DNA from: UBA7332 sp051657165
GTDB lineage: Bacteria; Bacteroidota; Bacteroidia; Bacteroidales; UBA7332
Direction of reading: 5' to 3'
Length of the DNA: 59,447 nucleotides
Assembly (NCBI GenBank): GCA_051657165.1
Contig: JBOFKD010000290.1
Location: forward strand, 1 to 59,447
Below the pieces are notes generated by a model. It searched no databases, was not told the origin of the DNA, and saw only the letters and a program-made list of their open reading frames with translations. Each line of letters opens with the position of its first letter. Within the stretch, counting starts at the first letter, position 1. Position numbers and translations under genes: made by a program. Positions 16,087 to 25,225 of the stretch are shown here, piece by piece.

Positions 16087-19000
16087 TTAGTTAATCACTG
16101 GTTTAATAATAAATCCATAACTTAACTTTGATGGATTTATTATGTATTCAGAATGAGGTTTTCGCCACCAGCTATCATCTCCACCAAGTCCCCTCTGAAT
16201 AAGATCAATATTTAAAGCGATCAGATCCCGAGGTACTATATCATAAGTATGTTGCTGCTTTTTAGTTAAGCCAGGATCGTAATCTTCATCAAAATTAAAT
16301 CTGGCAGAGAAACATATTGGTTGCATTCCTCGAAATTCAACCCCAACACCATCCTTATTTGTTAATTTAATTGTCCTAACATCGGTCCTATACCCATTCT
16401 CCTGCGGACGAATATATTCCCATCCAAGATTAGCAACAGAATCTTTATATTTAGCAATATGAGCTGCAGATTTCCGATCGCTATAATTTTCCCAAGGTCC
16501 GCGTCCATAGTACTCAACAAGGTCAAATTCTCTTGAGAGCTGAGACTTCATTCCAAATCGCGGCAATTCAGGTAATTTAGAATTACTTAAGTCACACTCA
16601 GCAAAAATCTCAATAATACCATTACTCCGTATAAGATATGTAACTCTGTACTGTTCCTTTATATTATTTAATTGATAATCACAAACAATCTTTATACCTG
16701 CTTGAGATACTGAATCAACAGATAACTGAAGTAATTGTTTGTTTATTCCTGCCGAGCGCCAAACACCTAATTCAGCCGGCATATTATTTCCGAAATCATT
16801 ATCAATCGGGGCTCTCCAGAAGTTTGGTTCAAACCAACTATTAAATACCCTTTTCCCACATAGTTGGTATTGGTCAATAATACCTGCTTTTAAATTAAAG
16901 CGACCTTTAAGCTGACCATTAAGAGACGAAAAATTCATAAAGTCATCTTTAATACTCCATTTGAGATCTCCAGAAATGACTTTATCCCCATCTCTATTAA
17001 AAAAATTCGATTCACCGATTAGGAATTGATCAGAAGCGATTACGGATCCTTTAGGCAACATATCTTGAGCTTCTTTTGTAATCACTTTAAGTATAATAAA
17101 ATACTCTTCATCGTTATTTACATTAAATTCAGGATATTTTAGGTTCACGGTATATTTTGTATGCGGTTTACAGTTTAGCGGTTCTTTTCCATCCAACAGG
17201 AGATCTCCATTTTTATAAATTTCCCATTCCAGCATAAATCGATTTAAATCTGTAAAGCTAAATTCATTATAAATCTCAATCGCTCCACTCTTTATATCCT
17301 TAGGTAAAAACTGGATATTTTGATAAACCTGTTTAACTTCATTTAAGCCTGGATGAGGGCGGCGATCCGGATTGACAAGTCCATTTAAACAAAAATTCTC
17401 CTCATTGACTTTATCCCGAATACCAAAATCACCACCATAAGCCCAAAATTGGGTTCCATTATAATCTCTTGTCTGTATACCCTGATCTACCCAATCCCAA
17501 ATAAATCCTCCTTGCATGTGAGGTGAGGATCTGATAAGATCCCAATATTCTTTAAAATTACCAGTAGAGTTACCCATTGCATGAGCATATTCGCACATTA
17601 TATATGGTCTCTTCTGATCAGAAGTAGCATAATCAATCATTGATTCTACAGATGGATACATAGGACAAACAATATCTGTATTCCGATTTTGTCCGGCTTG
17701 TTCAAATTGCACCGGTCGTGTCTTATCTTTCTCTTTCAGCCAATCATACATTTCATAAAAAACATCTCCGTTCCCACACTCGTTCCCCAAACTCCAGATA
17801 ATAACACTTGGTCGATTCTTATCTCTTTCAAACATTCTGATAATGCGATCCTTATGCATAGCTTTCCATTCATTCCGATAAGCAACATGCTTATTTTTAT
17901 CAAACCATCCCTGGAATTCTGCACCCAATCCATGAGATTCTATATTTGCTTCATCACATACGTAAAGACCATATTCATCACATAATTTAATCCACTCTAC
18001 ACTATGAGGGTAATGACTTAAGCGTACAGCATTAATGTTATTTGCCTTCATCAAACGTATGTCTTCAATCATAGTTTTATAATCCGGAGTATGCCCTTTT
18101 GTTTGATGATGTTCATGGAGATTAACCCCCTTAACAAGAATAGGCATCCCATTTACATACAATTGAGAGCTTACGAATTCAATTTTACGGAATCCTATTT
18201 TATCGGAAATAACTTCAATAATTTCGCCTTTATTATTCTTCAATATCAGAATTGCCTGATACAGACTTGGCGACTCAGCACTCCATGGTTTTACATTATC
18301 AACAACCGTATTAATATTGAGTACTGTCGATAAGACAGGTGACTTCTTGCTGAATATTAATTTTCCATTATCCAGTAATTCAAACTCTAAACTACACCCA
18401 CTTAACAATTTATTTTGAAAAGCTTCAAGAATTATATCTACATGTAATTTACCTTTACTATAGCTATTATCAAGCGTAGCTTTAATCCAATAATCCTCAA
18501 CAGATATAGCATCTCGCTTTACTAGAAACACACTACGTTCAATACCAGCCAAACGCCAAAAATCCTGATCCTCAAGATATGAAGCATCACTAAATTTTAT
18601 AACTTCAACAGAAATGGTATTATTACCCTCTTTTAATTTTGATAAAATATTAAATTCGGCAGGCGTCTTTGATGCTTTACTATATCCGATTTTTTCTCCA
18701 TTTATCCACACTGTCGCTGCACCTGCGATAGACTCAAAACAAAGCGTTACTTCTGATGCGCTTTTCAGCCACTCTCTTGTCAAAAGAAAAGAACGCTTAT
18801 AGCATGCTGTTGGATTATATTCATTATCCACATAAGGAGGATCAGGAACAAAAGGATATCTGACATTTGTATAATGAGGAAATGAAAATCCTTCCATTTC
18901 CCAATTTGACGGAACATTAATTGTTTCCCACGTTCGAATATCATAATTATCTTTATGAAAATCAACAGGTTTAGCATCTGGCCTATTAACTACCTGAATA

Positions 19001-19206
19001 CTCCATTCACCATCCAATAAGTAAACTTTATCACTTAATAGCTTATTACCACCCACAGCAGTAGTGGCAGTGTGAAAAGGTACAAAAGACGAACGGGCTT
19101 TATTTTTCCCCTGATCCACGACCAATGGATTTTCCCAATAATTAGCTTGTGCTTGAGCGAATAAAATACAACTCAAAAAGATTACAAACAGAAATACTCT
19201 CTTCAT
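16087..19206 (-). CDS. GH2 beta-galactosidase-like glycoside hydrolase
   Basis: The 1039-residue protein has a signal peptide (about 1-20, ending FAQAQ). The LacZ-like order follows: sugar-binding jelly roll (45-235), immunoglobulin-like domain (240-340), TIM barrel (345-640), and a C-terminal small-chain domain (about 760-1035). Acid/base Glu476 lies in WSLGNE and nucleophile Glu539 in IMCEYAHAMGNS. It would remove terminal beta-linked galactose or a related sugar in the periplasm; other GH2 specificities such as beta-glucuronidase cannot be excluded. It is the last gene of the PUL operon, with TAATG overlap to the upstream GH78-like gene. Confidence 0.92.
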   Translation of the reverse strand: MKRVFLFVIFLSCILFAQAQANYWENPLVVDQGKNKARSSFVPFHTATTAVGGNKLLSDKVYLLDGEWSIQVVNRPDAKPVDFHKDNYDIRTWETINVPSNWEMEGFSFPHYTNVRYPFVPDPPYVDNEYNPTACYKRSFLLTREWLKSASEVTLCFESIAGAATVWINGEKIGYSKASKTPAEFNILSKLKEGNNTISVEVIKFSDASYLEDQDFWRLAGIERSVFLVKRDAISVEDYWIKATLDNSYSKGKLHVDIILEAFQNKLLSGCSLEFELLDNGKLIFSKKSPVLSTVLNINTVVDNVKPWSAESPSLYQAILILKNNKGEIIEVISDKIGFRKIEFVSSQLYVNGMPILVKGVNLHEHHQTKGHTPDYKTMIEDIRLMKANNINAVRLSHYPHSVEWIKLCDEYGLYVCDEANIESHGLGAEFQGWFDKNKHVAYRNEWKAMHKDRIIRMFERDKNRPSVIIWSLGNECGNGDVFYEMYDWLKEKDKTRPVQFEQAGQNRNTDIVCPMYPSVESMIDYATSDQKRPYIMCEYAHAMGNSTGNFKEYWDLIRSSPHMQGGFIWDWVDQGIQTRDYNGTQFWAYGGDFGIRDKVNEENFCLNGLVNPDRRPHPGLNEVKQVYQNIQFLPKDIKSGAIEIYNEFSFTDLNRFMLEWEIYKNGDLLLDGKEPLNCKPHTKYTVNLKYPEFNVNNDEEYFIILKVITKEAQDMLPKGSVIASDQFLIGESNFFNRDGDKVISGDLKWSIKDDFMNFSSLNGQLKGRFNLKAGIIDQYQLCGKRVFNSWFEPNFWRAPIDNDFGNNMPAELGVWRSAGINKQLLQLSVDSVSQAGIKIVCDYQLNNIKEQYRVTYLIRSNGIIEIFAECDLSNSKLPELPRFGMKSQLSREFDLVEYYGRGPWENYSDRKSAAHIAKYKDSVANLGWEYIRPQENGYRTDVRTIKLTNKDGVGVEFRGMQPICFSARFNFDEDYDPGLTKKQQHTYDIVPRDLIALNIDLIQRGLGGDDSWWRKPHSEYIINPSKLSYGFIIKPVIN

Positions 19207-21422
19207 TATTTTGTCATTATTATATTATAGTCACCTGCTTTTAATTTAATCTCACTTGTATATGGTATTTGCTTACCATTTATCTTTATTTTATGATATT
19301 CAGACTTCACAACAACAATAGCCTGACTCTTTGATGGTACTTGAAGACTCATCCTCATTTGATTTTGTGATTCTGAAACATATAAATGAATAAAACCTCC
19401 GGGGGTAGGAGTAGAGCTTCTAATCCACCCCAATCTCCCTATATTCGGATTTACCTTAAATACAGAAAAAGATGGTTCTACGATTGAAATACCTGCAATA
19501 TACTGACTCATAATCGTAAGAGGTCCTCCACTCCATGCATGATTATACGATCCTCCGCCAAAACCATCCTTCCCAATGCCCCATCCTTCCCAGAGTGTTG
19601 AATAAGACGAATGAACCATATCTCCATATCGCTTCTTAATACGTGTTAGAGCGTAATCATATTCTCCCATTTTACAGAGAGACTCACTCACATATTTCTC
19701 CATATAAGGACTTGCATGGAATTCTTGTTTAAATATAGCTAATAAGTCTTTGTAAATATCTTTTGGCGCAATCTCACATAAAACAGCTAATGCTTGTGCT
19801 CTGTCATCTGTTTTCCCCTCATATTTTTCGGATCGATATGCTCCGATTTCCTTATTCCAAAATCGTTCATGAAATATTTTTTTTAATTTTACGGAACGTA
19901 ATGAAGCCCATTCAGCATTTTCGTTATTGCCTACCAGAAGGCTCATCCGCTCAAATCCATCTAAAGCTATAACATACCATAGGTTATATAGTAGTTCCAA
20001 ATCTTTATTATCTCCCCAGTCTCCCCAAGTCCAGCCTCCTTTGCGAGGAATGACAAATCCTTTATTATCAACTTTCCAAACTTCAATATACTTTTTCACT
20101 TTAGGATAAACATATTTAATAGTTTCAATATCTCCACTCCCAATGTAATACGTCCAAAATCCATAATATCCAACACTTGCCAGCATTTGCATAGGTAATT
20201 CCTGACTCCAAGAACCGGCTGGTACAGGTGAAAAGATCACACTGTCTGGCTTTTGCCAATCCATGAGTTCTCTAATTCCTTTACGTGTTAACAGATGAGC
20301 TTTTTGATCCAGAGCATAAAAAGCTTCACCCAATTCAATAACTACATCACCCCACCACTGTGCCCGCTCACGATCGGGACAATCCATATATGTATCTCGC
20401 ATCGTAATGTACAATGTTCGCTGCGACTTATCCCACAACCTATTAAGAAATTGATCACTACATGTAAATGAGCCCGCCAACTCTGTATCATAACCACTCT
20501 CTCTATATTTAACTTCCTCTATATCTACATCTTCACTAATCGTATATATAACCTGATGCCCATTCATCCATCCATACGACTCCCATTCCTGATCTCCTTG
20601 TTTAGTTACATATTTAGCAAATACATTTGTTGCACCACCACCTCGATAGTTATCTGTTCGTATATCAATAGTATCATTTCCTTTTCTCGATCTTAGTTTA
20701 ATATAAGGCATTATTTGAGCATTATACGGTAATTGAGCGATAAGTTTATTACCCTCTCTATAAACCTTTTCATAGTTTTTTAAACCAAAATCTTTCCATT
20801 GAGGGATAGGTCTTTCAACATATTCACCCCATCCTGACTGCTCTTGCAATATTACTTTTGCATGTTCCCATAAAGAGTCATCATATTCATTCATAAAAAA
20901 AGGCTCATCCAGTCTGGAGTCGTATCCAATATTTGATTCGGACAATCTGTAATTAGGATTCTCTTCATTTGGAGTAAAAAATCCACCATGTTTTTTTGCC
21001 CGCCAACTTGAATCACTCTCATAAGTTAATCCGTTTGAGGTTAGTTTAAAACTCACACCTCCAACAGGTGAAGATCTATGACTAAAGCTATCTTTGCCAA
21101 AGTACCATACTAAAATTGAAATATTATTTTCTCCTTTTCTTAATTGTGATACATTATCTAACACGTCAATATAACTATCGACTGGATTTGGTCCTCTTTT
21201 TAATCCACCTTCACGAATTACCAGCTCATTGTTAATCCAAAGCCAATATTTCGAATCAGCACTAATCATAATCTTTGAGTTCCCTGAATATTTTTCTAAA
21301 TGAATGTTTCCACGGAACATAACCCACTCTCCTTTTCCGGGTATATTCTTTGAAGTAATAATTGCTCCAAATGAATTAGCTACTATTAAAAAGAGAATAA
21401 GCAATACAAATATTCTACTCAT
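19206..21422 (-). CDS. GH78-like alpha-L-rhamnosidase (divergent six-hairpin glycosidase)
   Basis: The 738-residue protein has a signal peptide (about 1-19) and an N-terminal beta-sandwich (30-200). A six-hairpin (alpha/alpha)6 catalytic domain (about 320-660) is followed by a C-terminal beta domain ending in VKSEYHKIKINGKQ. The motif MDCPDRERAQWWGD (Asp347-Asp359) aligns with the DCPQRDERLGWTGD signature of family 78. Glu352 occupies the expected general-acid region, but the sequence is diverged. A second conserved patch is GGWTWGDWGDN. An alpha-L-rhamnosidase or another six-hairpin glycosidase is likely. It is in the operon between GH3 (7-bp gap) and GH2 (1-bp overlap). Confidence 0.78.
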   Translation of the reverse strand: MSRIFVLLILFLIVANSFGAIITSKNIPGKGEWVMFRGNIHLEKYSGNSKIMISADSKYWLWINNELVIREGGLKRGPNPVDSYIDVLDNVSQLRKGENNISILVWYFGKDSFSHRSSPVGGVSFKLTSNGLTYESDSSWRAKKHGGFFTPNEENPNYRLSESNIGYDSRLDEPFFMNEYDDSLWEHAKVILQEQSGWGEYVERPIPQWKDFGLKNYEKVYREGNKLIAQLPYNAQIMPYIKLRSRKGNDTIDIRTDNYRGGGATNVFAKYVTKQGDQEWESYGWMNGHQVIYTISEDVDIEEVKYRESGYDTELAGSFTCSDQFLNRLWDKSQRTLYITMRDTYMDCPDRERAQWWGDVVIELGEAFYALDQKAHLLTRKGIRELMDWQKPDSVIFSPVPAGSWSQELPMQMLASVGYYGFWTYYIGSGDIETIKYVYPKVKKYIEVWKVDNKGFVIPRKGGWTWGDWGDNKDLELLYNLWYVIALDGFERMSLLVGNNENAEWASLRSVKLKKIFHERFWNKEIGAYRSEKYEGKTDDRAQALAVLCEIAPKDIYKDLLAIFKQEFHASPYMEKYVSESLCKMGEYDYALTRIKKRYGDMVHSSYSTLWEGWGIGKDGFGGGSYNHAWSGGPLTIMSQYIAGISIVEPSFSVFKVNPNIGRLGWIRSSTPTPGGFIHLYVSESQNQMRMSLQVPSKSQAIVVVKSEYHKIKINGKQIPYTSEIKLKAGDYNIIMTK

Positions 21423-21429
21423 TATTTTA

Positions 21430-23658
21430 TTATTTTATCATTATATTCACATCCTTGAGATTCAAGGAACTATTGCCAATCATTATTTTAAACAACCCTT
21501 TCTCTACAATACTCTCCAAATTACTATTTAGAAATTGAAAATTATCCTTACTCAGATTAAATGTCAAGATTCTTTCCTCATCCGGTTCCAGTTCAACAGA
21601 ACGAAATGCCTTCAACTCCTTTACCGGTCGGGTAACCGAGGCAGTTATATCTCTCAAATATAACTGAACTAATTCTTTCCCCTTAACTCGACCTGTGTTT
21701 TTAATTCTTACAGACACCGGTATAGTATCATTCAAACTAAACTCTCGCTTCGAAACAATCGGATCGCTTATTTCAAATTTTGAATAACTTAAACCAAAAC
21801 CAAATTCATAAGCTGGTTTAAAATCTATATCCTGATATTTTGTTGAGTAATTGACTTCCGAACTTTCAGGCCTACCTGTACTTTTATAATTATAATAAAT
21901 TGGTATTTGTCCCACATGCTTAGGGAATGTCATGGGAAGTTTCGCTGACGGATTATAATCTCCTGAAATAACATCGGCAATGGCATTTCCAGCCTCCGTA
22001 CCGAGCCACCATGTCAAAACAATTGCATCTGAATATGGCTCCATTTCATTAAAAATCATAGGACGTCCACCCATTAATAACACAATAATCGGCTTACCTC
22101 CTTTCTTTAATTCATGCACAAGTTTTTGGTGAGAAGAAGGGATACTAATTTCAGCTCTGGACTTCGCTTCGCCACTATTAAAATAGCGTTCACCAATAGC
22201 AACTATCACTATATCAGATTCATTTGCTTTTGCAATTGTTGAAGAAATATTATGTAATTTATTTGTCTCCAGATCATATCCCTCTATAAAGTTAATTTGA
22301 GAATCAGGATAACGATGTCTTAAACCTTCTATCGGAGTAACAACCTCATCAACAACACCCTCATTAGCCCAAAAACCAAGCATATCAATTTGAGAGTTAG
22401 CTAAAGCTCCAATAACAGCTATGGAGCCGGGTACACTACTTAAAGGCAAAATATTATCTTTATTTTTTAATAGCACAATCGATTTCTTGCCAGCTTCTCT
22501 TGAGAGGTCTTTTAGTTCTTTACTTAATACTGTTTCGTTTTCATATACTGTATCACAGTAGCGATAAGGATCTTCAAACAAACCTAATTCAAACTTTTTC
22601 AAAAGAACTCTGCGAACAGCATCATCTAAATAAGATATATCAACTTCACCTTCTGTTATTAATTCTTTCAGATGAGTGTGGTAAGCTCTTGATTCCATAT
22701 CCATATCGCATCCAGACAAAATTGCTTGCTTAGCAGCCTCCCTTAAATCCGAAGAATACCCATGAGCGATCATCTCACCTATAGACCCCCAATCAGAAAC
22801 ATTTAGCCCGATAAACCCCCAATCTCCTTTTTGTAAATTTCTCTGAAGGGTTATATGAGCTGTTGCGGGAATTCCATTTATATCATTAAAACTATTCATG
22901 AATGTAGCAACACCTGCATCAACAGCAGCCCTAAATGGAGGCAAATATGTATCATGCAGAGTTAGTTCTGATATATCCACTGTATTATAATCTTTACCTG
23001 CTATGGCTGCTCCATAAGCAGCAAAATGTTTCGCACATGCTAAAACAGTTGATTTAGAAGATAAATCGTCTCCTTGAAATCCCTGAACTCTGGCTACCGC
23101 AGCAAGTGTTCCATAATATGTATCCTCACCTGCTCCTTCCATTACCCTACCCCAACGCGCATCTCTTGATATATCTATCATGGGAGCAAAAGTCCAGTGA
23201 ATACCCTGAGAAGCAGCTTCTTTTGCCGCTCCGGCAGCAGTTCTTTTCATTAAATCAAGATCAAAGCTAGCTGATTCACCTAACGGAATCGGATAAATAG
23301 TTCTCATCCCATGAATCACATCTAACGCGAATAATAAGGGGATCTGCAAACGTGATTCCATTGCACAATCTTGCATTCTACGCGTTTGCTCTGCGCCTTT
23401 TATATTCAGCATTGAGCCAACCCGTCCTGCCCTTATCTGATCTATTTTTGTTGGATCGTCAATTACCGGACCAGTTGCCTGCCAGTTACCTGTATATTGA
23501 TTTAGTTGGCCGATTTTCTCATCTAATGTCATTAAAGCTAATACTGAATCAACTTTAATCTCATATTTTTCATCAACACGAACTCTCTTAAAATCAATTT
23601 GCTTAGTTGTACAACTATAAGCCAATGTAAATATTATCAACAAACATATATGTCTCAT
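21430..23658 (-). CDS. GH3 beta-glycosidase, probable lipoprotein
   Basis: The 742-residue protein starts with a lipoprotein-type signal (LAYSC, Cys16). A GH3 N-terminal TIM barrel (about 35-370), an alpha/beta sandwich domain (about 395-600) and a fibronectin type III-like C-terminal domain (about 650-735) follow. The nucleophile is Asp289 in LNVSDWG, and the acid/base candidate lies in NSGEAKSRAE. Family members release beta-linked glucose, xylose or related sugars; the exact specificity cannot be read from sequence. Its location in the sulfatase/GH78 operon suggests it trims side chains of the same glycan. Gaps to both neighbours are only 7 bp. Confidence 0.92.
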   Translation of the reverse strand: MRHICLLIIFTLAYSCTTKQIDFKRVRVDEKYEIKVDSVLALMTLDEKIGQLNQYTGNWQATGPVIDDPTKIDQIRAGRVGSMLNIKGAEQTRRMQDCAMESRLQIPLLFALDVIHGMRTIYPIPLGESASFDLDLMKRTAAGAAKEAASQGIHWTFAPMIDISRDARWGRVMEGAGEDTYYGTLAAVARVQGFQGDDLSSKSTVLACAKHFAAYGAAIAGKDYNTVDISELTLHDTYLPPFRAAVDAGVATFMNSFNDINGIPATAHITLQRNLQKGDWGFIGLNVSDWGSIGEMIAHGYSSDLREAAKQAILSGCDMDMESRAYHTHLKELITEGEVDISYLDDAVRRVLLKKFELGLFEDPYRYCDTVYENETVLSKELKDLSREAGKKSIVLLKNKDNILPLSSVPGSIAVIGALANSQIDMLGFWANEGVVDEVVTPIEGLRHRYPDSQINFIEGYDLETNKLHNISSTIAKANESDIVIVAIGERYFNSGEAKSRAEISIPSSHQKLVHELKKGGKPIIVLLMGGRPMIFNEMEPYSDAIVLTWWLGTEAGNAIADVISGDYNPSAKLPMTFPKHVGQIPIYYNYKSTGRPESSEVNYSTKYQDIDFKPAYEFGFGLSYSKFEISDPIVSKREFSLNDTIPVSVRIKNTGRVKGKELVQLYLRDITASVTRPVKELKAFRSVELEPDEERILTFNLSKDNFQFLNSNLESIVEKGLFKIMIGNSSLNLKDVNIMIK

Positions 23659-23665
23659 AATATCT

Positions 23666-25153
23666 TTATTTAATTCTACGATTTGATAGTTTTCTGGATT
23701 CTATTAATTGTTTTTTTGTTGCATTTTGCCAAATTACTGGATCACCTCTACGCTGAAGATCAGCATAAAGCTCTTGTCTCAATTTAACCAAATGCTCTTT
23801 ATATTGAGGATTATCAATGATATTTAGCAACTCATTCGGATCGTTTTTTAAATCGTATAACTCGTCAATATCTGTCATATTCCATACATATTTCAAATGA
23901 TTATTACGAATCATTCTTTGAACATATAGTCCAAATTGTTGTCCATTATAGTTCGAAAATGCATACTTTCGCCAACTATCTACTTTTTCTCCTTTTAACA
24001 AAGGATATAAGGAGGCGCCCTGAGTAATTAATCCTAGTTTATTAATATCAGATATCGTTGCTGCTATATCCAGGCCATTTAAGACAAACTGATCTATCTG
24101 TAATCCTCTTTTAGTCAAATCCTTACAATATATCACGAGGGGAACCCGAACAACCTCATCGTACATTATATAGTGTTTATCGAGCATGCCATGACTACCT
24201 GCTGCATCTCCATGGTCAGATGTATAAATAATAATTGTATTATCCAGGATACCCATATTACTTAGTTCATTAAACACATGACCTATAGCATCATCTACTT
24301 GCTCTATAGTTGCTAAATAACGATGTACATATTTCTTCCAATCATCCCAGGTAAAATCCTCAATCCCCCAATTAAATAATTGTTGATGCTGAATATACGG
24401 TTTATTAACAAAGCTATCAGTTACATTACCCCAGGGAACAAGTTTATCCGGATCATATTTATCATAAAATTCTTTAGCCGGAAAGCATGGTAAATGAGGT
24501 TCTGCTAAATCCAATCGAACATGCCAGTTATGACCTTCTGATTCGTACTTCTTTATCAGCTCAATGGCTTGATTACTCATCCAATGTGTTTTAGCATCCT
24601 CTTTTGCAACGGGATCATATCCTCCAAAAAAAGGTCCATCACCGGCTCGATAAACTTCAGGCATATTATTGTCCTTTCTAAACTTCTCATAAGGACCCCA
24701 TTCCTGAACATAGTCATCAAAGCCATAATCGACAGGTGTTTTTTGAGGGTGTACATGCCATTTTCCAACATAGCCTAGCTTAAAGCCAGCATCACTTAGT
24801 CTTTCCGTCCATGTTTCGCCTTTAAACTCAGGAGCCCGAAATGTAATATCCCAGTTCCATAATCCCCCATGTTTCTCTGGCCATAAACCAGTAAGAAGAG
24901 TTTGTCTTGCCGGGCAACTTGTTGGAATAGGAGAAAATGCATTATTAAAAAATACACCCTCTTTTGATATATGATCTAAATTTGGTGTATTGGCCCGATT
25001 ACCGGTTGAACTCATACAATCATATCTATGCTGATCTGACTGAATTAATAAAATATTATATTTCTTAGGGATTTCTTGAGCATATATAGTGGTCATAGCC
25101 ATTATTCCAATCATACAAACTCCTGATTTCGCTTTTTTCTCAACAATAGACAT
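23666..25153 (-). CDS. Secreted family S1 sulfatase, Ser-type
   Basis: The 495-residue arylsulfatase-type protein has an N-terminal signal-like hydrophobic stretch ending at IYAQ (residue 26). A metal-binding Asp39 (QSDQHR) and the sulfatase signature PTSCPARQTLLTG are visible. Aligning the conserved Arg83 and TG places Ser79 at the formylglycine position (S-C-P-A-R), although neighbouring Cys80 makes the reading less obvious. Downstream, YTSDHGDAAGSHG supplies further metal ligands. It would remove sulfate esters from the PUL substrate after activation by an anaerobic sulfatase-maturing enzyme, which is not in the window. The gap to the upstream GH78 gene is 72 bp. Confidence 0.92.
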   Translation of the reverse strand: MSIVEKKAKSGVCMIGIMAMTTIYAQEIPKKYNILLIQSDQHRYDCMSSTGNRANTPNLDHISKEGVFFNNAFSPIPTSCPARQTLLTGLWPEKHGGLWNWDITFRAPEFKGETWTERLSDAGFKLGYVGKWHVHPQKTPVDYGFDDYVQEWGPYEKFRKDNNMPEVYRAGDGPFFGGYDPVAKEDAKTHWMSNQAIELIKKYESEGHNWHVRLDLAEPHLPCFPAKEFYDKYDPDKLVPWGNVTDSFVNKPYIQHQQLFNWGIEDFTWDDWKKYVHRYLATIEQVDDAIGHVFNELSNMGILDNTIIIYTSDHGDAAGSHGMLDKHYIMYDEVVRVPLVIYCKDLTKRGLQIDQFVLNGLDIAATISDINKLGLITQGASLYPLLKGEKVDSWRKYAFSNYNGQQFGLYVQRMIRNNHLKYVWNMTDIDELYDLKNDPNELLNIIDNPQYKEHLVKLRQELYADLQRRGDPVIWQNATKKQLIESRKLSNRRIK

Positions 25154-25225
25154 AAATACAATATTTATAGATTAATATTTCAATTATAACAAACAAAAAA
25201 TACATAAACCATAACACTGTTATAG

